Below, in pieces: positions 54,489 through 63,074 of a stretch of DNA of 64,000 bases. The translations under genes were made by a program, and so were the position numbers. The DNA is taken from contig JAIXPD010000026.1 in NCBI GenBank assembly GCA_027486405.1, positions 33,884 to 97,883 of the forward strand. The letters run 5' to 3'. This DNA is from Azospirillum sp. GTDB lineage: Bacteria; Pseudomonadota; Alphaproteobacteria; Azospirillales; Azospirillaceae. Position 1 is the stretch's first letter. Each line of letters starts with the position of its first letter. Under the pieces are notes generated by a model that saw only the letters and a program-made list of their open reading frames with translations, did no database searches and was not told the DNA's origin.

Positions 54489-55640
54489 ATGCACCATATG
54501 GTCGATTACGAGATCCTCCGCCTGATCTGGTGGCTGTTTCTGGGCGTTCTGCTGATCGGCTTCGCCATCATGGACGGGTTCGATCTGGGGGTGGCGGCGC
54601 TGCTGCCGCTGGTGGCGCGCACCGATGTGGAACGGCGCGTGGCCATCAACAGCATCGGCCCGGTGTGGGACGGAAACCAAGTGTGGTTGATCCTGGGGGC
54701 CGGGGCGATCTTCGCCGCCTGGCCCGCCATCTACGCGGCGGCCTTTTCCGGTTTCTACATCGCGCTGTTCCTGGTGCTGGCGACGCTGATCCTGCGTCCG
54801 GTCGGCTTCGAATTCCGCAACAAGATCGCCGATCCCCGCTGGCGGAGCTTTTGGGATTGGTCGCTGTTCGCCGGGGGGCTGGTCCCGTCGCTGGTGTTCG
54901 GCGTCGCCTTTGGCAATCTGTTGCAGGGGGTGCCGTTCCGCATCGATGGCGATCTGCGCGTCGCCTATGAGGGCAGCGGCCTGTTCGAACTGCTGAACCC
55001 GTTCGGTCTGCTGGCCGGGCTGCTGTCGCTGGCGATGCTGACCACCCACGGCGCGGTGTATCTGTCGCTGAAGACGGAAGGGGCGGTGCGCGACCGCGCG
55101 CGCGGCTTCATCCGCGTCGGCGCGCCGGTGACGGTGGCGTTGTTCGCGCTGGCCGGTGTGTGGGTGTTCTATGGTGTACCGGGCTACGCCCTGACCACGG
55201 CGGCGGTGATGGACGGCCCGTCCAACCCGCTGTTCAAGGAGGCGGTGCGCCAGCCCGGCGCGTGGTTGGCCAATTACGCCGCGCACCCCTGGATGATGGC
55301 GGCCCCGGCGCTGGGGTTGGTCGGGCCGCTGCTGGTCTGGGGGCTGTCGACGGTGGGGCGGGCCGGTACCGCCTTCATCGCCAGCGGCCTGGGGATCGCT
55401 GGAGTTGTCGGCACCGCCGGGGTCAGCATGTTCCCCTTCCTGATGCCGTCCAGCGTTGCGCCCTCGGCCAGCCTGACGGTGTGGGACGCGTCGTCCAGCC
55501 ACGTCACCCTGTTCGTGATGCTGGTGGCGACCCTGATCTTTCTGCCCATCGTGTTGGCCTACACCGGCTTCATCTTCCGCACCCTGCGCGGAACGGTCAG
55601 CCCGGCGGACGTCCAACGCCACAGCAACAGCCTGTACTGA
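54489..55640 (+). CDS. cydB: cytochrome bd ubiquinol oxidase subunit II
   Basis: A 383-residue partner of CydA with nine TM helices. GFAIMDGFDLGVAALLP, WDGNQVWLILGAGAIFAAWP and the C-terminal SLTVWDASSSHVTL are CydB hallmarks. 13 bases after cydA and 13 before cydX. Confidence 0.97.
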   Translation: MHHMVDYEILRLIWWLFLGVLLIGFAIMDGFDLGVAALLPLVARTDVERRVAINSIGPVWDGNQVWLILGAGAIFAAWPAIYAAAFSGFYIALFLVLATLILRPVGFEFRNKIADPRWRSFWDWSLFAGGLVPSLVFGVAFGNLLQGVPFRIDGDLRVAYEGSGLFELLNPFGLLAGLLSLAMLTTHGAVYLSLKTEGAVRDRARGFIRVGAPVTVALFALAGVWVFYGVPGYALTTAAVMDGPSNPLFKEAVRQPGAWLANYAAHPWMMAAPALGLVGPLLVWGLSTVGRAGTAFIASGLGIAGVVGTAGVSMFPFLMPSSVAPSASLTVWDASSSHVTLFVMLVATLIFLPIVLAYTGFIFRTLRGTVSPADVQRHSNSLY

Positions 55641-55653
55641 GGAGACCGCCCCC

Positions 55654-55761
55654 ATGTGGTATTTCGCCTGGGTTCTCGGCGTCGGATTCGCCTGCACCTG
55701 CGGGATTCTGAACGCCGTGTGGCATGAGCATCACTTGCCCGCCGACGACACGGTGGACTGA
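55654..55761 (+). CDS. cydX: cytochrome bd small subunit CydX
   Basis: A 35-residue single-helix protein beginning MWYFAWVLGVGFACTCGILN and ending in an acidic tail. MWYFAWxLG is the diagnostic CydX start. GGAG lies before the ATG, 13 bases after cydB. Stabilises heme d in the oxidase. Confidence 0.95.
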   Translation: MWYFAWVLGVGFACTCGILNAVWHEHHLPADDTVD

Positions 55762-55772
55762 CCCGTCCGGAC

Positions 55773-55821
55773 GCGCGGCGGCGGGCGTGAGTTGCCGCCG
55801 CGCGGTCCATTTCGCATTTTT
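55773..55821 (+). terminator. probable terminator after cydX
   Basis: GCGCGGCGGC (55773-55782) and GCCGCCGCGC (55794-55803) make a perfect 10-bp stem with an 11-base loop. A T run follows only after about 13 bases, so termination may be partial and SCO may still be read through. Confidence 0.45.
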
Positions 55822-55850
55822 CGGTTTCGTTTTTGATGGAGAGCGGCGCG

Positions 55851-56498
55851 ATGGGCGCAAAAGGATGGGCCTGGAGCGTGGGGGCGGCGTTGGCGCTGGC
55901 CCTGACGGCGGGGGCGGTGTGGTCGCAGATCGGCGCGGCCCAACACGCGGCGGACAATGGCAAGGCTCTGCTGGCCGCGCTGGGCGGTCCTTTTTCCCTG
56001 ACCGACCAGCGCGGGCGGGCCGTGACCGACCGCGATTTCCACGGTCGGGTGGTGGCGCTGTTCTTCGGCTACACCTTCTGCCCGGACATCTGCCCGACCG
56101 ATTTGCAAATCGTCGCCGAGGCGCTGGACCGGCTCGGCACCCGCGCCGACGGGGTGCAGCCGCTGTTCGTCACCATCGACCCGCAGCGCGACAGCCCGGC
56201 TCAACTCGCGGAGTTCACCGCCCTGTTCAGCCCGCGCATCCTCGGCCTGACCGGCACCCCCGAGCAAATCGCGGAGACAGCAAAACGCTACCGCGCCTAT
56301 TACGCCCGCGCCCAGGGTGGGGAGAGCGACGCCTACACCATGGACCACTCGGCCTTTCTCTACCTGCTCGACCGCCAAGGCAAAGTGGCGGAGGTGCTGC
56401 CCCACGCCACCCCGGCGGATCGGCTGGCGGCGGCGCTCACCGCGCTGCTCGACCAACCCGCCGCAGCGGCCAGCCCAGCGGCCAGCCTCGCCCGTTGA
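55851..56498 (+). CDS. SCO1/SenC family copper chaperone
   Basis: Thioredoxin-fold protein that delivers copper or reduces thiols for terminal oxidase assembly. 215 residues with one N-terminal helix anchor (WSVGAALALALTAGAVW), the copper motif TFCPDICP (CxxxC) and the third ligand His in MDHSAFLYLL. GGAGAG is placed for this ATG; an upstream ATG at 55836 is possible. It directly follows the cyd block, although bd oxidases contain no copper, so it may serve a heme-copper oxidase elsewhere or the adjacent copper module. Confidence 0.93.
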   Translation: MGAKGWAWSVGAALALALTAGAVWSQIGAAQHAADNGKALLAALGGPFSLTDQRGRAVTDRDFHGRVVALFFGYTFCPDICPTDLQIVAEALDRLGTRADGVQPLFVTIDPQRDSPAQLAEFTALFSPRILGLTGTPEQIAETAKRYRAYYARAQGGESDAYTMDHSAFLYLLDRQGKVAEVLPHATPADRLAAALTALLDQPAAAASPAASLAR

Positions 56499-56570
56499 CG
56501 GCGACCCAGCGCCGCCACAGCCACAGCGGGGCCATCCCCTCCGGCGCGGCCCGCGATGGTTTCGCTGTCC

Positions 56571-57743
56571 TCACCGCACCGCCGTCCATGGGTTGGACCA
56601 GCGCGGGTTGGTCAACAGGCCGTCGTCGGTCAGCGCGCCAAGGAAGGCCAGCAGGTCGCGCTTTTCCGCCACCGTCAGGCCGATGCGGGCGATCAAGCCG
56701 CTCTTGTGCGGGTTCAGCCGCCCGTCGCCCTTGTGCGGCCCCGTCGTCACCCGCCGCCCGCCGTCGGAATAGAGGTCGATCACCTCGGCCAGGGTGGCGA
56801 CGCCGCCATCATGCATGTAAGGCGCGGTGACGGCGACGTTGCGCAGGCTGGGCGCGCGGAACGCCCCCATGTCGGCGGGGTTGGCGGTGAATTCGAACAG
56901 GCCCCGGTTGGGAAAGGGGAAGCCGCCCGCGCCGTCGATGTTGTAAAGGCCGGTGTTGTGGAACGGCGTCTCCACCTCGCGGCTGCCGGCATGAACAACC
57001 TGGTCGTTGAAATTGAAGCTGCCATGGCAATGGTGGCATTCCGCCCGCTCGCCGAAAAACAGCGCCATCCCGCGCGTTTCCGCATCGCTCAGGCTGGTTT
57101 TGCCTTGAAGATAGCGGTCATAGCGGCTGTCCACCGACACGATGCTGCGCTGAAAGGCGGCGATGGCCTTGATGATGGTCGCCATGGTCAGCGGATCGGC
57201 CTCGTCCGGGAAGGCCGCGCGGAAGAGCGATGGGTAGAGCGGCTCATCGCGCAACCGTTCCAGAATGACGGGCCGGTTGGCGTCGGTGACGCCCATTTCC
57301 ACCGGATCGTCGCCGAACAACGGCACCTCCATTTGCCGCTCCAGCGACACCAACGCCGGGTTGGCCCAGGTGTAGGTGGCGTTCCAGGCGCTGTTCGCCA
57401 AGCCTTGCGCGCTGCGGTGGGTCAGGCCGCCGGTGGACCCCGGCGACCGCGCCCGCCCGTCGGTGAAGGCGCGGGATTGGAGATGGCACAACGCGCAGGC
57501 GATCGTGCCGTTGCCCGACAAACGGGTGTCGTAGAACAGGCGTCGGCCAAGCTCGACCTTGGTCTTCGACATCGGGTTGTCGGCGGGAACGCGCGGTTCG
57601 GGGACGTGGGACGGCAAACCCCACGCCCACCCGTCGGCCAGAACCGACGGGGGTGCCAAAACCAACGCGGAAACCAACGCGGACAGGCCGACGATCACGG
57701 CCCGCAGACGCGTCCCAAGCACAGCCGACGCCCGCCCGCTCAC
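56571..57743 (-). CDS. MbnH-like di-heme enzyme (MauG / cytochrome c peroxidase family)
   Basis: Periplasmic di-heme enzyme. The 390-residue protein has a signal peptide (LVSALVLAPPSVLADG) and two heme c sites, CALCH and CHHCH, with the conserved TAPYMHDGGVATLAEVI segment near the end. Its GTG start overlaps the mbnP-like stop as GTGA, so the two are translated together. In methanotroph work MbnH oxidises a tryptophan in MbnP to kynurenine to build a copper site, and a similar partnership is expected here. Convergent with SCO. Confidence 0.9.
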   Translation of the reverse strand: MSGRASAVLGTRLRAVIVGLSALVSALVLAPPSVLADGWAWGLPSHVPEPRVPADNPMSKTKVELGRRLFYDTRLSGNGTIACALCHLQSRAFTDGRARSPGSTGGLTHRSAQGLANSAWNATYTWANPALVSLERQMEVPLFGDDPVEMGVTDANRPVILERLRDEPLYPSLFRAAFPDEADPLTMATIIKAIAAFQRSIVSVDSRYDRYLQGKTSLSDAETRGMALFFGERAECHHCHGSFNFNDQVVHAGSREVETPFHNTGLYNIDGAGGFPFPNRGLFEFTANPADMGAFRAPSLRNVAVTAPYMHDGGVATLAEVIDLYSDGGRRVTTGPHKGDGRLNPHKSGLIARIGLTVAEKRDLLAFLGALTDDGLLTNPRWSNPWTAVR

Positions 57744-58642
57744 GGCTTCGCCACCACAACGAAGGCGGCGGCGAAGGCGGGAGAACGACCGGACTCCACC
57801 GGCTTGCCGTCGCTGAGCGACAGGCCGAGCCGGGCGAAGATCGGCCCGCAATCGGCGTCGGTCGGGCCGCTCATGCAGCCGATGGCCCCGCCCTGGTCCT
57901 TGTTCAGGGCGCTGCCCTGAAACAGCGACGACAGATCCAGCGCCACCGCTTGGGCGCGCGGGTCAAAGGCGGCGACCGTCACCGGCACGCGGTTGGAGCG
58001 GGTGCAAACGACGTTTTCGCCGGTCGCCGGGTTGCCCGAACAACCGGTGGAGCCGAGATGCACGTACCAACTCGGGGCCTTGCCGCCGTCCGGCTTGGCA
58101 ACGCCGCCCACCGGATCGACCTCCATTTTCACAAACTTGCGCCCGGCTTGCCAGCTCCAGCCCAACGCCGCGATGTCCAGCGGCGGCGGGGCCTTTTCCG
58201 TGCTGCTGTGGTTGAGGGCGGGCGGCACGCCGACGGTGAAGGACAGCCCGGCGTAGGTGGTTCCCGCCGGAACCGTGCCCGTCACCGTGACGTTGGTCGC
58301 CTTGGTTCCGCCGACGCAACCGCCGCTGCCATCCTCAAAATCCAGCAGGGCGACGTTGGCCGTCTGCCAATCGTTGACGGTCAGGGTCAGCGGAACCGGC
58401 TTGCCCGCCGCGTCGATCAGGGCGACGTCCTGCACGTAAAAACGGGCGTCGCGCAGCGTCGCCGCCGTCTTGCCGACGCCCAACGGCCCCAGCGGAGCGC
58501 CGCAACGGGCCGCCTTGCCGTTGGCGGTCAGGGCGAAGCGGATGGCGACCGGCTGGGTCGCCACCTCCGGCGCCGTGCTGGCGCACCCCGCCAATCCAGC
58601 GGCGGCGGCGGTCAGCGCGGCGAAGGTGGAAAACAGGCGCAT
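57740..58642 (-). CDS. MbnP-like four-Cys metal-binding lipoprotein
   Basis: A 300-residue predicted lipoprotein (lipobox LAGC near residue 19). The mature part has the family Cys pattern (ARCGAPLG, GGCVGG, TGCSGN, VVCTRS, IGCMSG, DCGPI) and Trp residues in WQTANV, GWSWQAG and SWYVHLG, any of which could be the one modified by the adjacent MbnH-like enzyme. AGGAGG lies 8 bases before the start. It follows a TonB receptor gene by 35 bases. Copper capture or handling is the expected role. Methanobactin synthesis genes are absent. Confidence 0.88.
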   Translation of the reverse strand: MRLFSTFAALTAAAAGLAGCASTAPEVATQPVAIRFALTANGKAARCGAPLGPLGVGKTAATLRDARFYVQDVALIDAAGKPVPLTLTVNDWQTANVALLDFEDGSGGCVGGTKATNVTVTGTVPAGTTYAGLSFTVGVPPALNHSSTEKAPPPLDIAALGWSWQAGRKFVKMEVDPVGGVAKPDGGKAPSWYVHLGSTGCSGNPATGENVVCTRSNRVPVTVAAFDPRAQAVALDLSSLFQGSALNKDQGGAIGCMSGPTDADCGPIFARLGLSLSDGKPVESGRSPAFAAAFVVVAKP

Positions 58643-58677
58643 GCGGTCCTCCTAAAAAAGACGGGTTTGGCCAGCGG

Positions 58678-60747
58678 TCAGAAGCGAGCGGTGAAGGTCA
58701 CGTTCACGCTGCGCCCTTCCTCGTAGCTGTAGGTGTCGGCCTGCGACTGCTGGTAGGTGACGTAAGCCTTGTCGAACAGGTTGGTGACGCCCAGATCGAC
58801 GCGGTACCAGTCGCGGTCATAGGCGACGCCGACGTCGTGGGTCACATAGGCGTCGCGGCGGCGCAGCGCGGTGGAATCGTAATGCTGGGCGGCGGCGGCC
58901 TGCCCGACATAGCGCAGGGTCCAATTGTCGCCCAGCCGGTACTGCACGCCCAACGACGCCTTGTCCGGCGGGGCGTAGAGGTTGGCCCCGGTGGCGGAAT
59001 CCTTCGCCCGCAGCCGCGAATAGGCCAGCCCCAGCGTCAGATCATCCAGCGTGTAGGCGATTTCCGCCTCCCCGCCCCAGCGTTCGGCGTTGGCGACGTT
59101 GCGCTGTTGGAAGATCAGCCCGGTCCCGGAGAAGGGCGCGACGCGGCGGTAGGTTCCAATGGTCTGCTGGCTGATGAGATCCTTGACGTCCTCGGTGAAG
59201 ATGGTCGCCTTGGCGCGCAGGCTGTCGCCCTTGGCGAACAGATCGTCGAAGGCCAGCGTCAGGCCCGCTTCCTTGGTCTTGCTGGTTTCTGGTTTCAGCG
59301 ACGGGTTGGGGCGGAAGTTGAACAGCGCGCGGGTGGTGTTCAAATTGCCGAACATCTCGGTCAGGGTCGGCGCGCGGAACGCCTCGCCATAGCTGGCGTA
59401 AACGCCCAGGAAGCTCCATGGCTGATACTTCAGGGCGATCTTCGGCGACAGACGGTCGTTGCTGGACGCGGCTTGGCCGGACGGCGACAGGCGGTAGCTG
59501 TCCTGGCGCAGCGCGCCGGTCAGCGTCCAGTCGTTCAGAATGCGGATTTCATCCTGAACAAAGCCGCCGAACGCCTGCAACGCGCCGTCGGGCAGCACGC
59601 TGTTCGGGTTGCCCGCCGATTGGTTCTTGGCGGTGTCGCGGTAAAAATCCAGCCCGTAGGTGACGCGGTGCTTCATCCAGGACGCCGTTTCAAACGACGT
59701 GCTGTTCTGAAGGCTGGCCCCGAAGGTCGCCGTCATCGCCGAGGTCGGATCCAGCGCCGGAACCACGCGGCTTTCGCCGTCGAGCTTGAACTTGGTGTAA
59801 TAGGCCGACAGCTTGCCGTCCAACAGACGCTTGTCGGCGTCCTGGAAGGCCCAGGCGGCGTTGTACTGCTCCTGCCGCCGCTTGAGCTTTTGCGAGAAGG
59901 GGAACAGCGTGTTGCCGCCAGGGTTGTTCGGTCCAGTCAGATCGTCGGCGAATTTCTGGTAGCCGAGTTGGATCCGGTTCTGATCGTTCGGCGTGATCGT
60001 GCTTTTGAACAGCGCGCTTTTCAACTGGCCGTCGTTCGGCAGGGTCGAGCCGGAACCGCCCGTGCCGGTGTGAATGGTGTTGTAATCGCGGTAGGTCACG
60101 CTGGCCAACAGATCGACGCCCTGCGTCCGCGCCGCGCCGGTCAGGTTGGTGGAGGCTTCGCCGTTGGCGCTGCGGTAGCCCGCCTTGATCCGCCCGCCCA
60201 CCGTCTTGCCGGGGGCGAGGACATCCTCCACCCCGATGGTTTCAAAGGCCATGACGCCGCCCAAGCCGCCGCTGCCATAGGCCGCCGAGACCGGGCCGCG
60301 CACGACGTCCACCTGTTTGATGACATCGGGATCGAGCAGCAGCGGCGTGTTCACCCCGCCGTCGTTGTTGCGCCGCGCGCCATCGACCGACAGGATGATT
60401 CGCGGGCCGAGCAGGCCGCGAATCGCCGGGCTTTGCGAGGCCGGACGCGGCCCGCCGCCGAAATTCACGTTGGGCAGGGTGCGCAGCACGGTGGACAGCG
60501 TGTTCGCCTGGGCGTCGTCCAACTGCTCCCGCCCGACGGTGGAGACCGAGGCCGGAACGTCAAAACCGCTGTTGGCGGTGCGCGTCGCCGTGACCGTCAC
60601 GGCCTCCAACTGGAAGATGGGCGAAGCCGCGTGGGAATCGCCCGTTTGGGCGGCGACCTGTTGGGCAAAAGCGGGGGCCGCCGACAACAGCAGCAGACCG
60701 GGGATGGCGAGCCAGGAGGCGCGCAGGCGCGTCGACAGACGAGTCAC
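58678..60747 (-). CDS. TonB-dependent outer-membrane receptor
   Basis: Outer-membrane gated channel. The 689-residue protein has a signal peptide ending APAFAQQ, a plug with AVTVTATRT (TonB box region), IRGLLGPRIILSVDGARRNN and VRGPVSAAYGSGGLGG, a 22-strand barrel and a terminal F (VNVTFTARF). The overall pattern is of the hemoglobin/hemin receptor group, but its operon partners MbnP/MbnH suggest a copper-bearing ligand instead. I start at the GTG with AAGGA upstream, three codons into the longest frame. Confidence 0.93.
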   Translation of the reverse strand: MTRLSTRLRASWLAIPGLLLLSAAPAFAQQVAAQTGDSHAASPIFQLEAVTVTATRTANSGFDVPASVSTVGREQLDDAQANTLSTVLRTLPNVNFGGGPRPASQSPAIRGLLGPRIILSVDGARRNNDGGVNTPLLLDPDVIKQVDVVRGPVSAAYGSGGLGGVMAFETIGVEDVLAPGKTVGGRIKAGYRSANGEASTNLTGAARTQGVDLLASVTYRDYNTIHTGTGGSGSTLPNDGQLKSALFKSTITPNDQNRIQLGYQKFADDLTGPNNPGGNTLFPFSQKLKRRQEQYNAAWAFQDADKRLLDGKLSAYYTKFKLDGESRVVPALDPTSAMTATFGASLQNSTSFETASWMKHRVTYGLDFYRDTAKNQSAGNPNSVLPDGALQAFGGFVQDEIRILNDWTLTGALRQDSYRLSPSGQAASSNDRLSPKIALKYQPWSFLGVYASYGEAFRAPTLTEMFGNLNTTRALFNFRPNPSLKPETSKTKEAGLTLAFDDLFAKGDSLRAKATIFTEDVKDLISQQTIGTYRRVAPFSGTGLIFQQRNVANAERWGGEAEIAYTLDDLTLGLAYSRLRAKDSATGANLYAPPDKASLGVQYRLGDNWTLRYVGQAAAAQHYDSTALRRRDAYVTHDVGVAYDRDWYRVDLGVTNLFDKAYVTYQQSQADTYSYEEGRSVNVTFTARF

Positions 60748-60802
60748 GTCGGGCAATCCTTTGGAAACAATGGAATGATGAAAAGCGAAGGCGCGGGAAC
60801 GC

Positions 60803-61381
60803 TCAGCGTTCGGACGCTGGCAGGGCGGCGGCGTGGGCCACGGGCGCGACCGGGGCGGACGCCCAAGCGCCGCTCAACCGGTTGGACGCCGTCGCCAGTT
60901 CCGCTTTCAGCGCGGCGGCCAACGCCAGCCGCTCGTCGGCGGTCAGAAAGCCGCCGACGCTGATCCGGCGGCCATGGCTGCCCAGCGTCAGGCGGGGACC
61001 GGCGGAGCCGTCCGCCTCGACCGCGACGCGCAGCCAACTGGTTTGCCAATCGCTGACCGAGAGCCGACCGGCGCTGTCGGTCTGCTCCACCCGCGTGCGG
61101 TCGGGCCAGACGCGGATGCGCTCGCTCATCCGACGGCGGCGGGAATCGCCGAGCAGCGACCAGCCGACGAAGGCGGCGACCAACAGCCCATAGGCCGCCA
61201 TCGGCCACGCCCCCAGCCACAGCCAAGCGGTCAGGGTGATGGCGGCGTAGGCGACCAGAACCGCCACGAAAATCAGACGGCCATGGCGGGTGCCGCTGTC
61301 GTTGGGGGTGATCAGGGCGTCAAACAGCGGATCGGCGTCGGGCAAGGCCGAAACCGCAGGAATCGGATGGATTCCGGGCAT
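60803..61381 (-). CDS. DUF2244 family membrane protein
   Basis: A 192-residue protein with two adjacent TM helices (LIFVAVLVAYAAITLTAWLWL and MAAYGLLVAAFVGW) followed by a beta-rich cytoplasmic domain: RIRVWPDRTRVEQ, SDWQTSWLRV, LTLGSHGRRISVGGFLTADERLALA. This is the DUF2244 layout. Function unknown; relatives often lie beside cytochrome or metal genes. GGAG before the chosen ATG. Second gene of the five-gene operon. Confidence 0.8.
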   Translation of the reverse strand: MPGIHPIPAVSALPDADPLFDALITPNDSGTRHGRLIFVAVLVAYAAITLTAWLWLGAWPMAAYGLLVAAFVGWSLLGDSRRRRMSERIRVWPDRTRVEQTDSAGRLSVSDWQTSWLRVAVEADGSAGPRLTLGSHGRRISVGGFLTADERLALAAALKAELATASNRLSGAWASAPVAPVAHAAALPASER

Positions 61382-61454
61382 GGGGAGACTCCACACGGGC
61401 AATCACGAAGCAAGACCGCGCGGAGGACAGACTCCAGCGCGGTCGCGAACGGGA

Positions 61455-61886
61455 TCAGCCGAGGGAGGGGGGAGCGCGCGCCTGAAGGGTGGAGAGGAAC
61501 CAACCGGCGGCGATGCGGTCGCCGGGCAGCGCCTCCGGCCCATGACGCACGGCGTCGATGGGCATGACCAGCGCGACGGGCGGCGGCAGCGCCAAACCGC
61601 CAATCAACGGGCAGAGCGGGCAAGAGCCGCCGGACATCGCCAGGTCGGTTTTGCCGCTGTCGGCTTGACCGCCATCAGGATCGACCGGCGCGCCACGATC
61701 ATCAAGCAGAACGGTTTTGAAGCCGTCAGGCGTGCAAATGACGATCCGGTTGTTTCCAGAATCGTTGGTCGGCGCGGCCATGGCGGGCATCCAGGCCCAG
61801 GCGACGATCTGCAACAGCAACGCAACCGCGCCAGCCAACAGGCTGACCCGCCGCGTCCGTCGCGTCTTGTCCCAGTTCCCGATCAT
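61455..61886 (-). CDS. DUF2946-like membrane-anchored protein
   Basis: A 143-residue protein: N-terminal anchor (AGAVALLLQIVAWAWMPAMA), then RIVICTPDGFKTVLLDDRG, SCPLCPLIGGLALPPP and GWFLSTLQARAPPSLG. It is clearly homologous to the protein at 51035. It is the first gene of the operon that leads to the TonB receptor and MbnP/MbnH. The CxxC and context suggest a metal-binding or delivery role; no experimental function is known to me. Confidence 0.82.
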   Translation of the reverse strand: MIGNWDKTRRTRRVSLLAGAVALLLQIVAWAWMPAMAAPTNDSGNNRIVICTPDGFKTVLLDDRGAPVDPDGGQADSGKTDLAMSGGSCPLCPLIGGLALPPPVALVMPIDAVRHGPEALPGDRIAAGWFLSTLQARAPPSLG

Positions 61887-62039
61887 GCCGATCCGCCGCT
61901 GTGCTCAACCGCTGCGCGCGTCACACGCACCGCGACACAGTACCCCAAGCGCCATGCACGGCACGAGCGGCATTTTCACGCAGGGGCGTCGTGCTTCTCA
62001 AAGGGAGGGGATGAACGGAAAAGGCTTGGAGCGGGAAAG

Positions 62040-62245
62040 ACCGCCGGGCTACGCTGCGTCCCGGTGGTGCGCGGCGTTTCAAGAATGGCCGCGTGAAAAG
62101 GGAATCCGGTGCGGTCCGTCAGGGCCAAATCCGGGGCTGCCCCCGCAACTGTAAACGGCAAGCGCCGGGTCACGACGCCACTGGCAACCAGCCGGGAAGG
62201 CGACCCGACGCGCAGCGCCGCAAGCCAGGAGACCTGCCACCGTTC
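62040..62245 (+). ncRNA. cobalamin riboswitch
   Basis: GGGAATCCGGTGCGGTCC, then AATCCGGGGCTGCCCCCGCA and ACTGTAA, GCCACTG and finally AAGCCAGGAGACCTGCC, in the order of the cobalamin element. Downstream GGCCGTC and GACGGCC (62261-62279) with a T run at about 62295 form the probable expression platform. It precedes a CbiM-like gene, so B12 should lower cobalt uptake. The exact 5' end is not fixed. Confidence 0.95.
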
Positions 62246-62399
62246 CAACAACCCCAGCAGGCCGTCGGTGGGACGGCCGGGAGGTGGCGATGACGTTTTT
62301 TCCCTCGGGCTGAGCCTTGAATCCGTCTGGCGAATCCGTTCGGCGCGTCCGGACCGCGCCCGCCCGCATTTCCGTTTTCATCGCTCAGGACATCCGCCC

Positions 62400-63056
62400 A
62401 TGCACATCGAACCCGGCATCCTCGACGCCGTCAAAGTCACCGCCGCCAATGGTGCTGCGCTCGCCACGCTGGCCGCCTACAGCCCGGCGCTGGTCCGCCA
62501 GCCGGTGGAACTGGTCAAGACCGCCTTCGCGGCCCTGTTCTTCTCCGTCTTCATGGAAATCTTCCATCTGCCGGTCGGCCCGTCGGAGCTGCATTTGATC
62601 GGCGCGTCGGCCGTCTATTTCACCTTCGGCTTCCTGCCCACTTTGTTCGGCTTCGCCATCGGCCTGCTGTTGCAAGGCGCGCTGTTCGAGCCGCAGGATC
62701 TGCTGCATCTGGGCGTCAACAGCCTGTCGCTGATCGTGCCGCTGGTCGCCGTCCACGAAACGGTGGGCAAGCGTTTCTTCGCCGAGGGCGCGGCCAAGGC
62801 AACGGTGACGTGGCGGCGCATCATGGCCTTCGACGCCGCCTATTATTCCGGCGTGGTCGCCATGGTCGGCTTCTGGCTGTTCCTGGGCGAAGAGGCGACG
62901 CCGCTGGCCGATTGGGCGCTGTTCGCCGCCTCCTACCTGCCGCTGGTCCTGTGCGAGCCGGTCTTCACCTGGGTGGCGCTGAAGGGCGTTGACCGTCTGA
63001 CCGCCGCCAGCCCGCTGCGCCGCGTCACCGCCCTGGACCGTTTGGCGCTGGCCTGA
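62400..63056 (+). CDS. CbiM-like energy-coupling factor cobalt permease
   Basis: A 218-residue membrane protein with six or so TM helices. It starts MHIEPG, where the N-terminal Met-His is the metal-binding feature of CbiM, and has LPVGPSELHLIGASAVYFTFG and LGVNSLSLIVPL, the family core. AGGA lies before the ATG. Under a cobalamin riboswitch, so cobalt for B12 synthesis is the likely cargo. The CbiN, CbiQ and CbiO partners are not present in the window; the next gene is a broken solute-binding protein. Confidence 0.85.
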   Translation: MHIEPGILDAVKVTAANGAALATLAAYSPALVRQPVELVKTAFAALFFSVFMEIFHLPVGPSELHLIGASAVYFTFGFLPTLFGFAIGLLLQGALFEPQDLLHLGVNSLSLIVPLVAVHETVGKRFFAEGAAKATVTWRRIMAFDAAYYSGVVAMVGFWLFLGEEATPLADWALFAASYLPLVLCEPVFTWVALKGVDRLTAASPLRRVTALDRLALA

Positions 63057-63074
63057 GCGCGGATCGGCGATTGA

